Source: JADJXV01 sp964527785 (GTDB taxonomy: Bacteria; Bacteroidota; Ignavibacteria; Kapaibacteriales; UBA961). From it: 64,000 nucleotides of DNA. This document shows positions 44,263 to 53,248 of the stretch, one piece after another. Location of the stretch: assembly GCA_964527785.1 (NCBI GenBank), contig CAZGNO010000001.1, positions 75,155-139,154 on the forward strand. The letters are read 5' to 3'. The position numbers were made by a program, and so were the translations under genes. Positions within the stretch are counted from its first letter, which is position 1. Every line of letters starts with the position of its first letter. The notes under the pieces were generated by a model, which had not been told where the DNA came from, ran no database searches, and worked only from the letters and a program-made list of their open reading frames with translations.

Positions 44263-44640
44263 TGAGGTTGCAATTTAAATTATGAGTAATGAGCAAGTGG
44301 ATTTGCTCGAAAAAAGCAAACAGCTTGCAATAAAGAGAGTACTCGTAGATACCTAATATAGCTCAAAATCAAATTACAAATTCGCGGAACAAAACATAGC
44401 ACACTAAAGTATAAGTTATTGCTTTGCACGAGCATTTTGAAAACGAAATAAATTTACTTACTACCTTGCGTAAATTATAATGCTCAGGATGATTAAATGA
44501 GTAGAAAAAGAAAAGATGATTTCACTCATGTAAAAATTGGACTACTATTGACCAAAGTCAACAAAATCAAGCGGTATTTTGGTCGTTTCTAGAACAAAAT
44601 ACAGAGGTTTAAATAAATTAACCCGTTCAATAAAATTTTA
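44263..44640. other. Intergenic stretch with two very short frames
   Basis: A+T-rich. It includes a 24-codon frame at 44284-44358 and a 31-codon frame at 44497-44592 (MSRKRKDDFTHVKIGLLLTK...), neither with any recognised feature. They are listed only because the gap exceeds 600 bases. Confidence 0.3.
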
Positions 44641-44672
44641 TTTGCACATATAAAATATATTTCGTAGTATTG
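44641..44672 (+). promoter_or_regulatory. Bacteroidota-type promoter of the large surface protein
   Basis: TTTG at 44641-44644 and TAGTATTG at 44665-44672 (one mismatch to TAnnTTTG) are separated by exactly 20 bases, and followed by C. The start codon of the next gene is about 210 bases downstream, giving a long 5' leader. Confidence 0.5.
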
Positions 44673-44883
44673 CAGGACGTATGTAAAATGTGGAAAAACA
44701 CGTATAAAAACAAATAGAAAAACAGTGGTTTAAAGCGACATTGAAAGAAAATTTCACGGTTAGCTGTAACACAAAGGTGATTTTCGTGTCTATCATGATG
44801 TGCCCTAGGAGTAGGTGTACACAGAAAAAGTCAATTATATAGTTTTATTTTCTTTATTTCATAACATTTATGGAGTCCCCACT

Positions 44884-47800
44884 ATGAGGCGCTTCTTTAC
44901 TTCTACCATAGCATTTCGCCGTTTCGGATGGCTTGCAGTTGCTTTGGTGATGATGTCGTTTTCTACCCTTTTGGCGCAAGACACTCGGTTTACCGATGTT
45001 TCCGGTCAGGGAGAAATTAATGAGGGTTCGGAATACTATATCGGTATCCCAAATTGCTGGAAACATCCCGGTGATAATGTTTCAACAGGACACACACCAT
45101 ACGAAGCATGGGTTTCGTCAAAAGTGTCAACCACTGTAACACTCTCGAACAAGTCAATGGGAATTAATATTTCTTATCCGGTGAATCCAGGTAAGACTAC
45201 GATTATTCCGCTTCCTGAAAACTTGATGAACAACCAAAGCGGCAAAGCGATGCCTTTTGGTATTCGCTTGGTAGGTAACGACCCGATTTCGGTGATTGTT
45301 GCCTCGAACTGGCGTTCGACGGGTGCTATTTACAAAGCGCTTCCTGTTGAAATGCTCGGTAAGAAATATGCTACGTTGAATCTTTATCAGGATAAGACAG
45401 AAGAAGACAGACCAGGTCAAATCCTCGTTGTAGCTACTAAAGATATGACAACAGTTCGTTGGAAACTCCCAAGTGCTGTAAAATCTACTCCTGAAGTTGG
45501 TGAAAGTTCGGTAACTCTTCAAGAAGGCGAAAGCTATCTTATCCAGCTCAAAACAAACGACAAATATCATCAAAATATTCAAGCTGATCTAACAGGCACG
45601 ATGATTACTTCCGATAAACCGGTCGCAGTTATTTCCGGTCACACAAAAGGTGCTATGGCTAGATATGAAGGAAGTTTCTACGCAATGCGTACAGACATGA
45701 TTCGTAATATGCAGATTGAAATGGTTCTTCCATTGGAAATCGCAGGTACTGAATACATGACAGCACCACGTATCGTAGAAAACAGACCGGGAAACAAATG
45801 GCCCGATGATAACGGTGATATGATTCGTTTCGTTGCATCAGAAGACGGTACTGTTATTAAGCAAATGCGCCAAGACGGTAGCGGTCTCTATGAAAGAAAT
45901 GTTCCTCTCAAAATAGGAGAATTCTTTGAAATCACAAACATGGAAGATGCGGCGTATTATACTTCCAATAAACCGGTTATTGTTGGTCAATATTTGAAAG
46001 CATGGCTTCAACACACTTACGAGAAAAAAGGTGAAACACCACTCGGTCACGTTTCATCAGGTGCTGGGGAAATGATCAACATTACTCCTACAAATGCATG
46101 GCCAAGCTATGCTACATTCTACTCGCCAAAAAATAACAATAATTATATTAATGTTACTTTCCGTACAGAAGACGCAAGTACAATCAAAATTGACGGAAAA
46201 ACATTCCAACAATTCTTTGGTTCAAGTATTAAAAAATATCAAGGTACTGACTTTAGCTATGCCAGAAAACCAATCAGCGATGAACACCATGTAATTGAAG
46301 GTGGTAAATTTGCTGCATATGCTTATGGAAACTGGGATGCATTTGATTATCATAACTATGCTTATGGCTATCCTGTTGGTATAAATTTCGCAATCAAATG
46401 CGATGACGAAATTAAAATGGCAGGTGATCCAAAATGCGGTAATGTAGATGGTATTGTAAATGTAGGACCTGAGAAAAGCGACTGTGCAGGACTTCTTTAT
46501 GTTCGCTTGATGGTAACAGAGTCAAACAATTACACATTCTCAACTCCTGCTGAATTTGTACCGGGTGATCAAAATACTACATTTAAACTTGTTGTAAAAG
46601 ATCCTTCCAAATCTGCGAAAGCTGTTGTAAAAGCAATGAGCCGTTCCGGTAAATATATCATAAGAACTTATGAATATACTCCAGAGCAAATTGTCGCAAC
46701 TCCGCTTTCGATTAACTTTGGTACACTCGGCGTAGGCGATAAGCTCTGCCGTATGGTTACTCTTAGCAACCCTGGAACAATTCCTGCTACTGTAACTTCA
46801 ATCCGTATTAAACTCAAACAAAAAGAATTTACTCTCTCTACTTCAACGGTATTCCCGATTATAATTCCTGCCGGCGGTTCAAAAGAAGTAGAAGTATGTG
46901 CAACTGCTCTTGAGCAAAAATCGGTAACAGTAATTGATACGCTTATTGCAGAACTCAGTTGCTACGAAAAACCTATTACAGAAGTTAAAGTTCGTACAGA
47001 AAAACCAAAAGTATATATTTCTGATATAAACTTCGGAAAAGTTCCTATTAATACTGAGCGTGAACTTTCTGCACAAATAAGAAATGTAGGTACGGTGGAT
47101 GTTGTGTTGACAAAAATTGATTGGCCATCGGCTGACCATACACAGTTCCTCCGCACGAATTTAGATTTCTCAAAGCCGCTAATTCTTAAAGCAGGTCAAG
47201 AGCATGAATTCAAAGTAGTCTACAACCCGGGACCTGTAGCAGGTTTACAAAATAAAACACGTGCTACATTTACTGTAAACACCGACGAAATTAAAATAAC
47301 TTCGGACTGGACAGGCGAAGGTATTGATGCAGGTCCATACATTACAGGATATAACTGGAACGAAAGAAGAGTTCTTGACGCGTTTGCCGGTGTAACAGAA
47401 TATCCATTTACTGTTACTTACGGAAACTCCGGATCTACTGCTGCTCTTGAAAATGTAACTGTAAGTGTAGTCGGTGCAGATGCACAGTATTTCACAGTAA
47501 ATACAGCAAATGTATTCCCACGCCTTTCAGCTCTAGAACAAAAAACAATTGATGTAAGTTTCAAACCGACATATATTGCAGGTACTCGTAATGCAGAACG
47601 TGCATATACTCTTACATTGGAAATGAAAGGTACATTCAATGGAGAGGTGAGAACAGCTACAGCAACATTAGATGGAATTGGTGTACAACCACACGTTGCT
47701 TTAAAACCAGAAATTAACTTTGGTGACCAGTTCAAGAAAAACGATGCATCTGCATTTATTAATGCTGATGTAACAAGCAATGGCTCGATGAACTTGACTA

Positions 47801-49179
47801 TGATGAACAAAATCAAAGGATTCTACATTGATGGTCCTGATGCTGCAAGTTTTGAAATAGATCCTGCTTTCATAGCAGCAAATCCTTACGGAACTCCAGT
47901 GTCGAAAGAAGTTGGAAACAATATTCTGAATGTTCCTGTCCGTTTCATTGGTTCAACAATTACAAACAGAGCATTCAATGCAGTGTTACATATTGAAACA
48001 GATGCTCCTGAAAATCCAACCTGTGCTTTAATAGCTAAAACGATTGAATCAGGTGTACCAACACTACAAACAAATGATGTTGTTGAAAAAACATGGATTA
48101 ATGTTGAGAAAGTTAACACAACTGATTGCTGGATCAAAAATACTGGAACAGCTGATCTTACAGTTAATAATTGGTCAACTCCACAAGGTGCCGGTGCATT
48201 CTACTGGACAATCTTAAGCAGCAGTAAACCAATTGGTACTGTGCTTAAACCGGGTGAAGACATCGTATTAACTGTACAATATCTTCCAACGAGAGTAAGT
48301 GGCGGAACTGACGTGGCAACGATCGAGTACTCTACAAGTATTGGTACAGCTACTTCAACCTTAACCGGTACTCCAGACCAAATCATATCGTTAGTAAAAA
48401 TTGGTAAACCAAATACAACTCCATTCGTAAGCGAATACAGAGTGACTGCCGGTGAAATTACAGATTATATGGACTTCATTTTGACAAATGATGAAACAGA
48501 GAATCTAAACAGAGCAGATGTAAAATCATTTACTGCAAAAGTTACTTTTATCAATTCTCTAGCACAGCCATTAATCAAAAATATCCAACAAACTGCACTT
48601 ACTAGCGGTTGGGTTATGGAACAACCAACAGTGACTTCTTCGACAGGTAATATCGGAACACTTGTTGTGAAAATGAGCAATCTAAACGGAGCACCTCTTA
48701 CTGGTGAAGGTTCATTGTTCAGATTCAAAATGGCTTCATTCCTCGGCTTAGAAAAGAACACAATTCTTGGATGCGAATTGAAAATCGAAGATGATCCAGC
48801 ATACGCACCGGGAATAAGAGACAGATATGTTCTTATCAACAACAGACCGGGCAAACTATGGGTTGATCTTGATTGCGGTAAAGATATCCGTACTGTTCGT
48901 TTCGGACAAAATGGATATTCATTAAGTGCAGGTACTCCACTTCCAATGGCTAATCACGGAACAATTGATTACTCAATCGGTTTGGATGCTCACACAACAA
49001 TCGCAGTTTACAACACTATGGGTCAAAAAGTGGCAATACTTGTTGACGGTCATCAAAAAGCGGGTGTCTATCAGGTTGCATTTGATACAGACGGTCTTCA
49101 ACTTGCATCAGGTACATATACATGCAAAATCGAATCAGGTCCATTCATGGATGTTCAACAAATAGTAATTGCCAAGTAA
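44884..49179 (+). CDS. Large secreted T9SS surface protein with IgGFc-binding-like domain
   Basis: A 1431-residue protein from the ATG at 44884 (the frame opens earlier at a GTG). Signal peptide ends at TLLAQ near residue 34. Residues about 85-480 match the IgGFc-binding N-terminal domain (VIVASNWRSTGAIYKALPVE, VISGHTKG, then the MVLPLEIAGTEYMTAP unit). From about 600 several choice-of-anchor D type beta domains follow (SINFGTLGVGD, INFGKVPINTERELSAQIRN). The last ~90 residues are a T9SS sorting domain (TTIAVYNTMGQKVAILVDGH...GTYTCKIE). A promoter and a strong terminator frame it as a single-gene transcript; an abundant surface protein is likely. Confidence 0.85.
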   Translation: MRRFFTSTIAFRRFGWLAVALVMMSFSTLLAQDTRFTDVSGQGEINEGSEYYIGIPNCWKHPGDNVSTGHTPYEAWVSSKVSTTVTLSNKSMGINISYPVNPGKTTIIPLPENLMNNQSGKAMPFGIRLVGNDPISVIVASNWRSTGAIYKALPVEMLGKKYATLNLYQDKTEEDRPGQILVVATKDMTTVRWKLPSAVKSTPEVGESSVTLQEGESYLIQLKTNDKYHQNIQADLTGTMITSDKPVAVISGHTKGAMARYEGSFYAMRTDMIRNMQIEMVLPLEIAGTEYMTAPRIVENRPGNKWPDDNGDMIRFVASEDGTVIKQMRQDGSGLYERNVPLKIGEFFEITNMEDAAYYTSNKPVIVGQYLKAWLQHTYEKKGETPLGHVSSGAGEMINITPTNAWPSYATFYSPKNNNNYINVTFRTEDASTIKIDGKTFQQFFGSSIKKYQGTDFSYARKPISDEHHVIEGGKFAAYAYGNWDAFDYHNYAYGYPVGINFAIKCDDEIKMAGDPKCGNVDGIVNVGPEKSDCAGLLYVRLMVTESNNYTFSTPAEFVPGDQNTTFKLVVKDPSKSAKAVVKAMSRSGKYIIRTYEYTPEQIVATPLSINFGTLGVGDKLCRMVTLSNPGTIPATVTSIRIKLKQKEFTLSTSTVFPIIIPAGGSKEVEVCATALEQKSVTVIDTLIAELSCYEKPITEVKVRTEKPKVYISDINFGKVPINTERELSAQIRNVGTVDVVLTKIDWPSADHTQFLRTNLDFSKPLILKAGQEHEFKVVYNPGPVAGLQNKTRATFTVNTDEIKITSDWTGEGIDAGPYITGYNWNERRVLDAFAGVTEYPFTVTYGNSGSTAALENVTVSVVGADAQYFTVNTANVFPRLSALEQKTIDVSFKPTYIAGTRNAERAYTLTLEMKGTFNGEVRTATATLDGIGVQPHVALKPEINFGDQFKKNDASAFINADVTSNGSMNLTMMNKIKGFYIDGPDAASFEIDPAFIAANPYGTPVSKEVGNNILNVPVRFIGSTITNRAFNAVLHIETDAPENPTCALIAKTIESGVPTLQTNDVVEKTWINVEKVNTTDCWIKNTGTADLTVNNWSTPQGAGAFYWTILSSSKPIGTVLKPGEDIVLTVQYLPTRVSGGTDVATIEYSTSIGTATSTLTGTPDQIISLVKIGKPNTTPFVSEYRVTAGEITDYMDFILTNDETENLNRADVKSFTAKVTFINSLAQPLIKNIQQTALTSGWVMEQPTVTSSTGNIGTLVVKMSNLNGAPLTGEGSLFRFKMASFLGLEKNTILGCELKIEDDPAYAPGIRDRYVLINNRPGKLWVDLDCGKDIRTVRFGQNGYSLSAGTPLPMANHGTIDYSIGLDAHTTIAVYNTMGQKVAILVDGHQKAGVYQVAFDTDGLQLASGTYTCKIESGPFMDVQQIVIAK

Positions 49180-49207
49180 TATTGGCAGTAGTTGAACTGA
49201 CTATAGC

Positions 49208-49247
49208 AAAAGCCCTCTTTCGGAGTAATCCGAAAGAGGGCTTTTCA
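49208..49247 (+). terminator. Rho-independent terminator after the surface protein gene
   Basis: A 17-bp perfect stem, AAAAGCCCTCTTTCGGA at 49208-49224 with TCCGAAAGAGGGCTTTT at 49229-49245, around GTAA. Confidence 0.95.
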
Positions 49248-49249
49248 TT

Positions 49250-49732
49250 ATGAAGTATGAAATTATGATTATCTGGAAACAAATAGCAGTATCGCTTGTA
49301 GCACTGGTGATGCCATACCTACATATTGCAGCAAAAGAGGACAGACCTATACAAGGAGTAATTGTAGGTGTGAACGGCACGCAACATTTATACGTAGATA
49401 TTGGCTACTGCTTTGGACAAAGAACAGATTGGTTAAACTCAGATTTGATTAAAGGGTATGGTGGGCTGACCATAGGGATGGAAATTTCCAAACAAGATAA
49501 AATAATCATTGCTCCAAAACTAGCATACTCAATCAATATGTTTATATCATTTGGTGTAAATCTTCTATACTATACAGATTTCTCAACAGCAACACTGCAG
49601 TTTCGTCCGGAGATAGGGGTAAGCTCGTTAGGAATTCGAGCCGTGTTCGGTAGAAATTTCTCGGTAGGGAATTATGAATTTAAAGGTGTAAATAAAAACA
49701 ACTACGCACTCACAGTTTTAATTCCATTATAG
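49250..49732 (+). CDS. Hypothetical exported protein
   Basis: A 160-residue protein with a signal-peptide-like N-terminus (WKQIAVSLVALVMPYLHIAAKE). A second ATG at 49265 would give a shorter, equally good start. The rest is strand-rich with small polar turns, like a small outer-membrane or periplasmic protein. It begins immediately after the surface-protein terminator and converges on ribE. No family is recognised. Confidence 0.55.
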   Translation: MKYEIMIIWKQIAVSLVALVMPYLHIAAKEDRPIQGVIVGVNGTQHLYVDIGYCFGQRTDWLNSDLIKGYGGLTIGMEISKQDKIIIAPKLAYSINMFISFGVNLLYYTDFSTATLQFRPEIGVSSLGIRAVFGRNFSVGNYEFKGVNKNNYALTVLIPL

Positions 49733-49737
49733 TAGAA

Positions 49738-50385
49738 TTACATATCAGGTTGATTTACCCATGACTGGAGAACTGAGGGTTTAGCTGTTTCAGTTTGACG
49801 GGTGAACATCAATTTCTCAATATACTTTCCAAGAATGTCGAATTCCAAATTAAGTCTTGAACCAGCTTTGAGTGAATCTAAAGTAGTTACATCCAAAGTA
49901 TGAGGTATAATCGCAACCATGAAGCGGTTTTTTTCAACACGTGCAGCCGTTAAACTCACGCCATTGATGCATATAGAACCAATTGGCACAATATACCGCG
50001 AAAATTCGTTTGGAAATTCCACCCAAATTTGTTTGCTGCCATCAACAACATGAATAGTAGTAACTATTCCCACACAATCAACATGACCTTGAACAATATG
50101 CCCGCCAAGTCTATCGCTGACTTTCATTGCACGCTCTAAATTGACTTTATTCCCTACAACAAAATCAGAAAATGTAGTTTTTCGAAGAGTTTCATCAACC
50201 GCAGTGACTTCAAAGGTTTTGTCAGTACGCTTCACAACCGTTTGACACGCACCGTTTATAGAAATAGAATCGTCAATCTTCAGATCAGACAGTACTAAAT
50301 TTGCTTGTACCGTAATATGAAGATTGCCATTCTGTTTTGATAGTGATTTTATAAAACCCATTTCTTCAACTAAACCGGTAAACAT
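49738..50385 (-). CDS. ribE: Riboflavin synthase, alpha subunit
   Basis: A 215-residue trimeric enzyme that makes riboflavin from two 6,7-dimethyl-8-ribityllumazine molecules. It contains the two tandem lumazine-binding barrels: MFTGLVEEMG start, NGACQTV, then VNLERAMKVSDRLGGHIVQGHVDCVG (about 83-105), with the second barrel repeating the SINGVSLTAARV pattern. No FMN riboswitch is seen upstream. It is the distal gene of a transcript with the Gdx exporter gene (7-base gap). Confidence 0.95.
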   Translation of the reverse strand: MFTGLVEEMGFIKSLSKQNGNLHITVQANLVLSDLKIDDSISINGACQTVVKRTDKTFEVTAVDETLRKTTFSDFVVGNKVNLERAMKVSDRLGGHIVQGHVDCVGIVTTIHVVDGSKQIWVEFPNEFSRYIVPIGSICINGVSLTAARVEKNRFMVAIIPHTLDVTTLDSLKAGSRLNLEFDILGKYIEKLMFTRQTETAKPSVLQSWVNQPDM

Positions 50386-50392
50386 GATATTC

Positions 50393-50713
50393 CTATTTGG
50401 TTGTTGATAATTTTAGACCAATGAGTCCGGAAATAATAAGGAGGATACAAAAAATACGTCCAAAATCGCGCGGCTCATTAAAAAGAATAATACCTAGAAT
50501 TGCAGTACCGACAGCACCTATGCCAGTCCAAATTGCATACCCGGTTCCGATAGGAATTGATTTTAGAGCTTGGCTTAAGAAAATGAAGGAGAGTATCATC
50601 ATAACAACAGTTACGATGGACGGAAATAATTTTGTGAAGCCATCGGAATATTTAATGCCAATAGCCCATCCAATTTCAAGAATACCTGCAATTAACAAAT
50701 AAATCCAAGCCAT
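50393..50713 (-). CDS. gdx: Guanidinium exporter of the SMR family (Gdx/SugE)
   Basis: A 106-residue four-helix small multidrug resistance protein. The residues that define the guanidinium exporter subtype are all present: Glu13 (ILEIGW), Ser42, Tyr59 and Trp62 (GTGYAIWTGIG), with the N-terminus MAWIYLLIAGILEIGWAIG very close to SugE. It exports guanidinium by proton antiport as a dual-topology dimer. No guanidine riboswitch motif was found upstream. It is co-directional with ribE, 7 bases apart. Confidence 0.9.
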   Translation of the reverse strand: MAWIYLLIAGILEIGWAIGIKYSDGFTKLFPSIVTVVMMILSFIFLSQALKSIPIGTGYAIWTGIGAVGTAILGIILFNEPRDFGRIFCILLIISGLIGLKLSTTK

Positions 50714-50756
50714 TATAGTTTAGCCAAAAGATAAGGTGTAAGGTCTTCGTGTATCG

Positions 50757-50788
50757 CAAATATACAGTAATTTACGTGATTTTTCATT
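50757..50788 (-). promoter_or_regulatory. Bacteroidota-type promoter for the gdx-ribE transcript
   Basis: Read on the minus strand, TATATTTG followed by C (50757-50764) is a perfect -7 element, with a weak -33 (CATT on + at 50785-50788) 20 bases away. It lies 44 bases upstream of the gdx ATG. Confidence 0.5.
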
Positions 50789-50824
50789 TGAAACAGAATA
50801 AATAGAACCGTTTGCGTTTCATTG

Positions 50825-50856
50825 TTTGCCAGCATCACTAGAAATATCTATTTTTG
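50825..50856 (+). promoter_or_regulatory. Bacteroidota-type promoter for the two-gene unit at 50957
   Basis: TTTG at 50825-50828 and TATTTTTG at 50849-50856 with a spacer of 20 bases: a full match to the TTTG-N20-TAnnTTTG pattern. Confidence 0.5.
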
Positions 50857-50956
50857 TATTGCAGCATCCGCTCATGTTTTCTGTTATGCAGCACAGGAAA
50901 TATTCCCCCATAGCGGGTTTCCACGATATTATACAAATAAATTCTAGGTGTATTCT

Positions 50957-51490
50957 ATGAATACTCTTTCTACGGGCGTGAAATTACTCGCGTCAATCGT
51001 GGTGGTGAGTGTTATACTATGGTTTGGCGGCTCAGTTGTTCGTATGGCTATCGGGTACGATCTTTTTATTCCGGGCACCCTCGAACTAAAACCCTTTTTA
51101 ACACCCGGCGAGATCAATTACAGTGTGAGAGTATTTTCATTAGCCGGATTTTATACTGCTATATGTTACGTTATAGCATGGATATCGGTAGTGATACTAA
51201 TGATAACTCTCAACAAACGGCTTAAAGAACACGGTTGGCTGTTTATGGCGTTTATTCTGTTTTTACTGGGCTCACCGATAGAATTGTACCAGATTCAATT
51301 AGATGTTAAACTAATCCTATTCACACAAAACAATGATTTCCGCACATTACTTGGATCACCGGAATTTTTCCGGATGTTCATGGAAAAATTTACACCTAAA
51401 CTAAGCGGCTTGGGATTTGTTTCTATGATAGCAAATGGTATTGCGATTTTGTATTGCGTTTGGCAACCACTTAAAAGGGGAAACAAATGA
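50957..51490 (+). CDS. Unknown three-to-four-helix membrane protein
   Basis: A 177-residue protein from the ATG at 50957, with AGGTG 8 bases upstream; a GTG at 50948 is less likely. About four hydrophobic segments (TGVKLLASIVVVSVILWF, FYTAICYVIAWISVVILMI, LFMAFILFLLG, and a final one near 155-172). No family is recognised. Its last codons overlap the start of the next gene (ATGA), pointing to translational coupling. Confidence 0.68.
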   Translation: MNTLSTGVKLLASIVVVSVILWFGGSVVRMAIGYDLFIPGTLELKPFLTPGEINYSVRVFSLAGFYTAICYVIAWISVVILMITLNKRLKEHGWLFMAFILFLLGSPIELYQIQLDVKLILFTQNNDFRTLLGSPEFFRMFMEKFTPKLSGLGFVSMIANGIAILYCVWQPLKRGNK

Positions 51491-51783
51491 AACTTGCGGC
51501 AATCTTTGAGGAACTAACCAATATAGCAGGGCAATTCGGCTTTATTATCCGTAAGGAAAAGGGTGGTTTCAGAGGTGGGAATTGCGTCCTGAATTCTCAA
51601 AAAATTATTGTTGTCAATGTACTTAGCCCATATGAAATTAGAGTTGCAATAATTGCACGGGTTCTTGCTGAATTGCCACTGGAAAGTGTATTCCTAAAGC
51701 CGGCAGTGAGGGAGTATATTGCCCGTGAAAGAAAAGTTGGTAATTCAAACTCAGTAAATATCATAGAGAGACATGAGGAGTGA
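51487..51783 (+). CDS. Small hypothetical protein coupled to the membrane protein gene
   Basis: A 98-residue cytoplasmic protein (MKLAAIFEELTNIAGQFGFI, then GFRGGNCVLNSQKIIVVN and RVAIIARVLAELPLESVFLK). It overlaps the upstream gene by four bases. No family is recognised; a small regulatory or accessory subunit is possible. Confidence 0.6.
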   Translation: MKLAAIFEELTNIAGQFGFIIRKEKGGFRGGNCVLNSQKIIVVNVLSPYEIRVAIIARVLAELPLESVFLKPAVREYIARERKVGNSNSVNIIERHEE

Positions 51784-52188
51784 CCTCAGTGTAAATAGTA
51801 ATACTTCTCTAAGTCAAAGCAAATTTGCTGACTGAACTCTAATAACAGAAACCTAAAACGAATTAACTCGACAACTCTAATCATGCGTTATGTAATAGAC
51901 AGATGACTAAAGGAAAGTAATTTTGTACAAGTACGGTTGATTCAGAATTGCTAAATGAAAATTGAGAAAAACTGTAAAAATATTCAATTCTACATCTGCT
52001 ATGAAGTTTAATCTCACCGAATTAAATATAAGCTTTACCACTTGAATTTTAAAATCTGGCGATAGTACCATCGCGATAATTCATTTTTTCACCGTATTTT
52101 TGTGAAAAAACAAGCGAATACGACTACTTACGTCTTAATTTCCTTATATAGTTATACAAATATTTTTAATCTATCAATCAGAGAAAAC
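51784..52188. other. Intergenic region before the deoxyhypusine-synthase-like gene
   Basis: A+T-rich, without gene, hairpin or repeat that I can support, apart from the -7 element at 52095. Confidence 0.5.
52095..52102 (+). promoter_or_regulatory. -7 element upstream of the deoxyhypusine-synthase-like gene
   Basis: TATTTTTG fits TAnnTTTG. It overlaps the GTG at 52102 that opens the longer reading frame, so translation should start downstream, at 52189. Confidence 0.4.
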
Positions 52189-53160
52189 ATGGCAACACCG
52201 ATACGTGATTTCATGGAGAAACACTACCTGCACTTTAACGCAGCCGCAATGGTAGATGCAGCAAAAGGATATGAACAGCATTTACTTGAAGGCGGGAAGA
52301 TGATGATAACGCTCGCAGGTGCAATGAGTACAGCCGAGCTTGGAATATCCCTCGCAGAAATGATACGACAAGGAAAAGTAGATATTATCAGTTGCACCGG
52401 TGCGAATTTAGAAGAAGATTTGATGAATCTTGTTGCACACGACCACTACAAACGGGTTCCTAATTATCGTGACCTCTCACCACAAGAAGAATGGAATTTA
52501 CTTGAGCAAGGTTTCAACCGTGTTACGGACACCTGTATTCCCGAAGAAGAAGCATTCCGTCGTCTTCAAAAACATATCTATGAGCTTTGGAAAGAAGCAG
52601 ATACAAAAGGCGAACGGTATCTCCCCCATGAATTTATGTATAAAATGCTACTGAGTGGTGTACTGGAGCAATACTATCAAATTGACCCTAAAAACAGTTG
52701 GATGATAGCTGCAGCCGAACGTAACTTGCCGATAATATGTCCCGGCTGGGAAGACAGCACTATGGGGAATATATTTGCATCATATTGTATCAAGGGTGAG
52801 TTGATCCCAACGACAGTACGGGGCGGAATTGAATATATGGTATGGCTGAGTGACTGGTATCGTAAAAATTCTTCGGGAAAAGGTGTTGGTTTTTTCCAAA
52901 TTGGCGGAGGAATTGCGGGGGACTTCCCTATATGCGTAGTTCCAATGATGTATCAGGATTTAGAGTGGCATGACGTTCCGTTTTGGAGTTATTTTTGTCA
53001 AATCAGCGATTCGACAACTTCCTATGGTTCGTATTCGGGGGCTGTGCCTAATGAAAAGATAACATGGGGTAAATTGGACATCAATACGCCAAAATTTATA
53101 GTCGAAAGTGACGCAACGATTGTTGCTCCGTTAATATTTGGGTGGGTCCTGGGTTGGTAA
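52189..53160 (+). CDS. Deoxyhypusine-synthase family protein
   Basis: A 323-residue NAD-dependent aminobutyl transferase-like enzyme from the ATG at 52189. Landmarks: ITLAGAMSTAELG near 40-52, DIISCTGANLEEDL at 65-78 (NAD binding), PGWEDSTMGN near 185-194, FQIGGGIAGDF near 236-246, and the ITWGK motif with Lys295, equivalent to the covalent Lys329 of human DHS. Bacteria have no eIF5A, so bacterial members are thought to act on polyamines (homospermidine-synthase-like) rather than on hypusine; substrate here unknown. Confidence 0.88.
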   Translation: MATPIRDFMEKHYLHFNAAAMVDAAKGYEQHLLEGGKMMITLAGAMSTAELGISLAEMIRQGKVDIISCTGANLEEDLMNLVAHDHYKRVPNYRDLSPQEEWNLLEQGFNRVTDTCIPEEEAFRRLQKHIYELWKEADTKGERYLPHEFMYKMLLSGVLEQYYQIDPKNSWMIAAAERNLPIICPGWEDSTMGNIFASYCIKGELIPTTVRGGIEYMVWLSDWYRKNSSGKGVGFFQIGGGIAGDFPICVVPMMYQDLEWHDVPFWSYFCQISDSTTSYGSYSGAVPNEKITWGKLDINTPKFIVESDATIVAPLIFGWVLGW

Positions 53161-53248
53161 TCCAAAGGAAAGCTATCAAACACTCAAATTAAAATTGTAC
53201 ATAAAAAATTACAATAAAAATTTGTTCCATTATTATAGAAGTATCACC

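Noticed and set aside
50714..50956. Guanidine or FMN riboswitch upstream of gdx-ribE
   Set aside because: Only divergent promoter-like elements are visible; none of the conserved riboswitch cores was seen.
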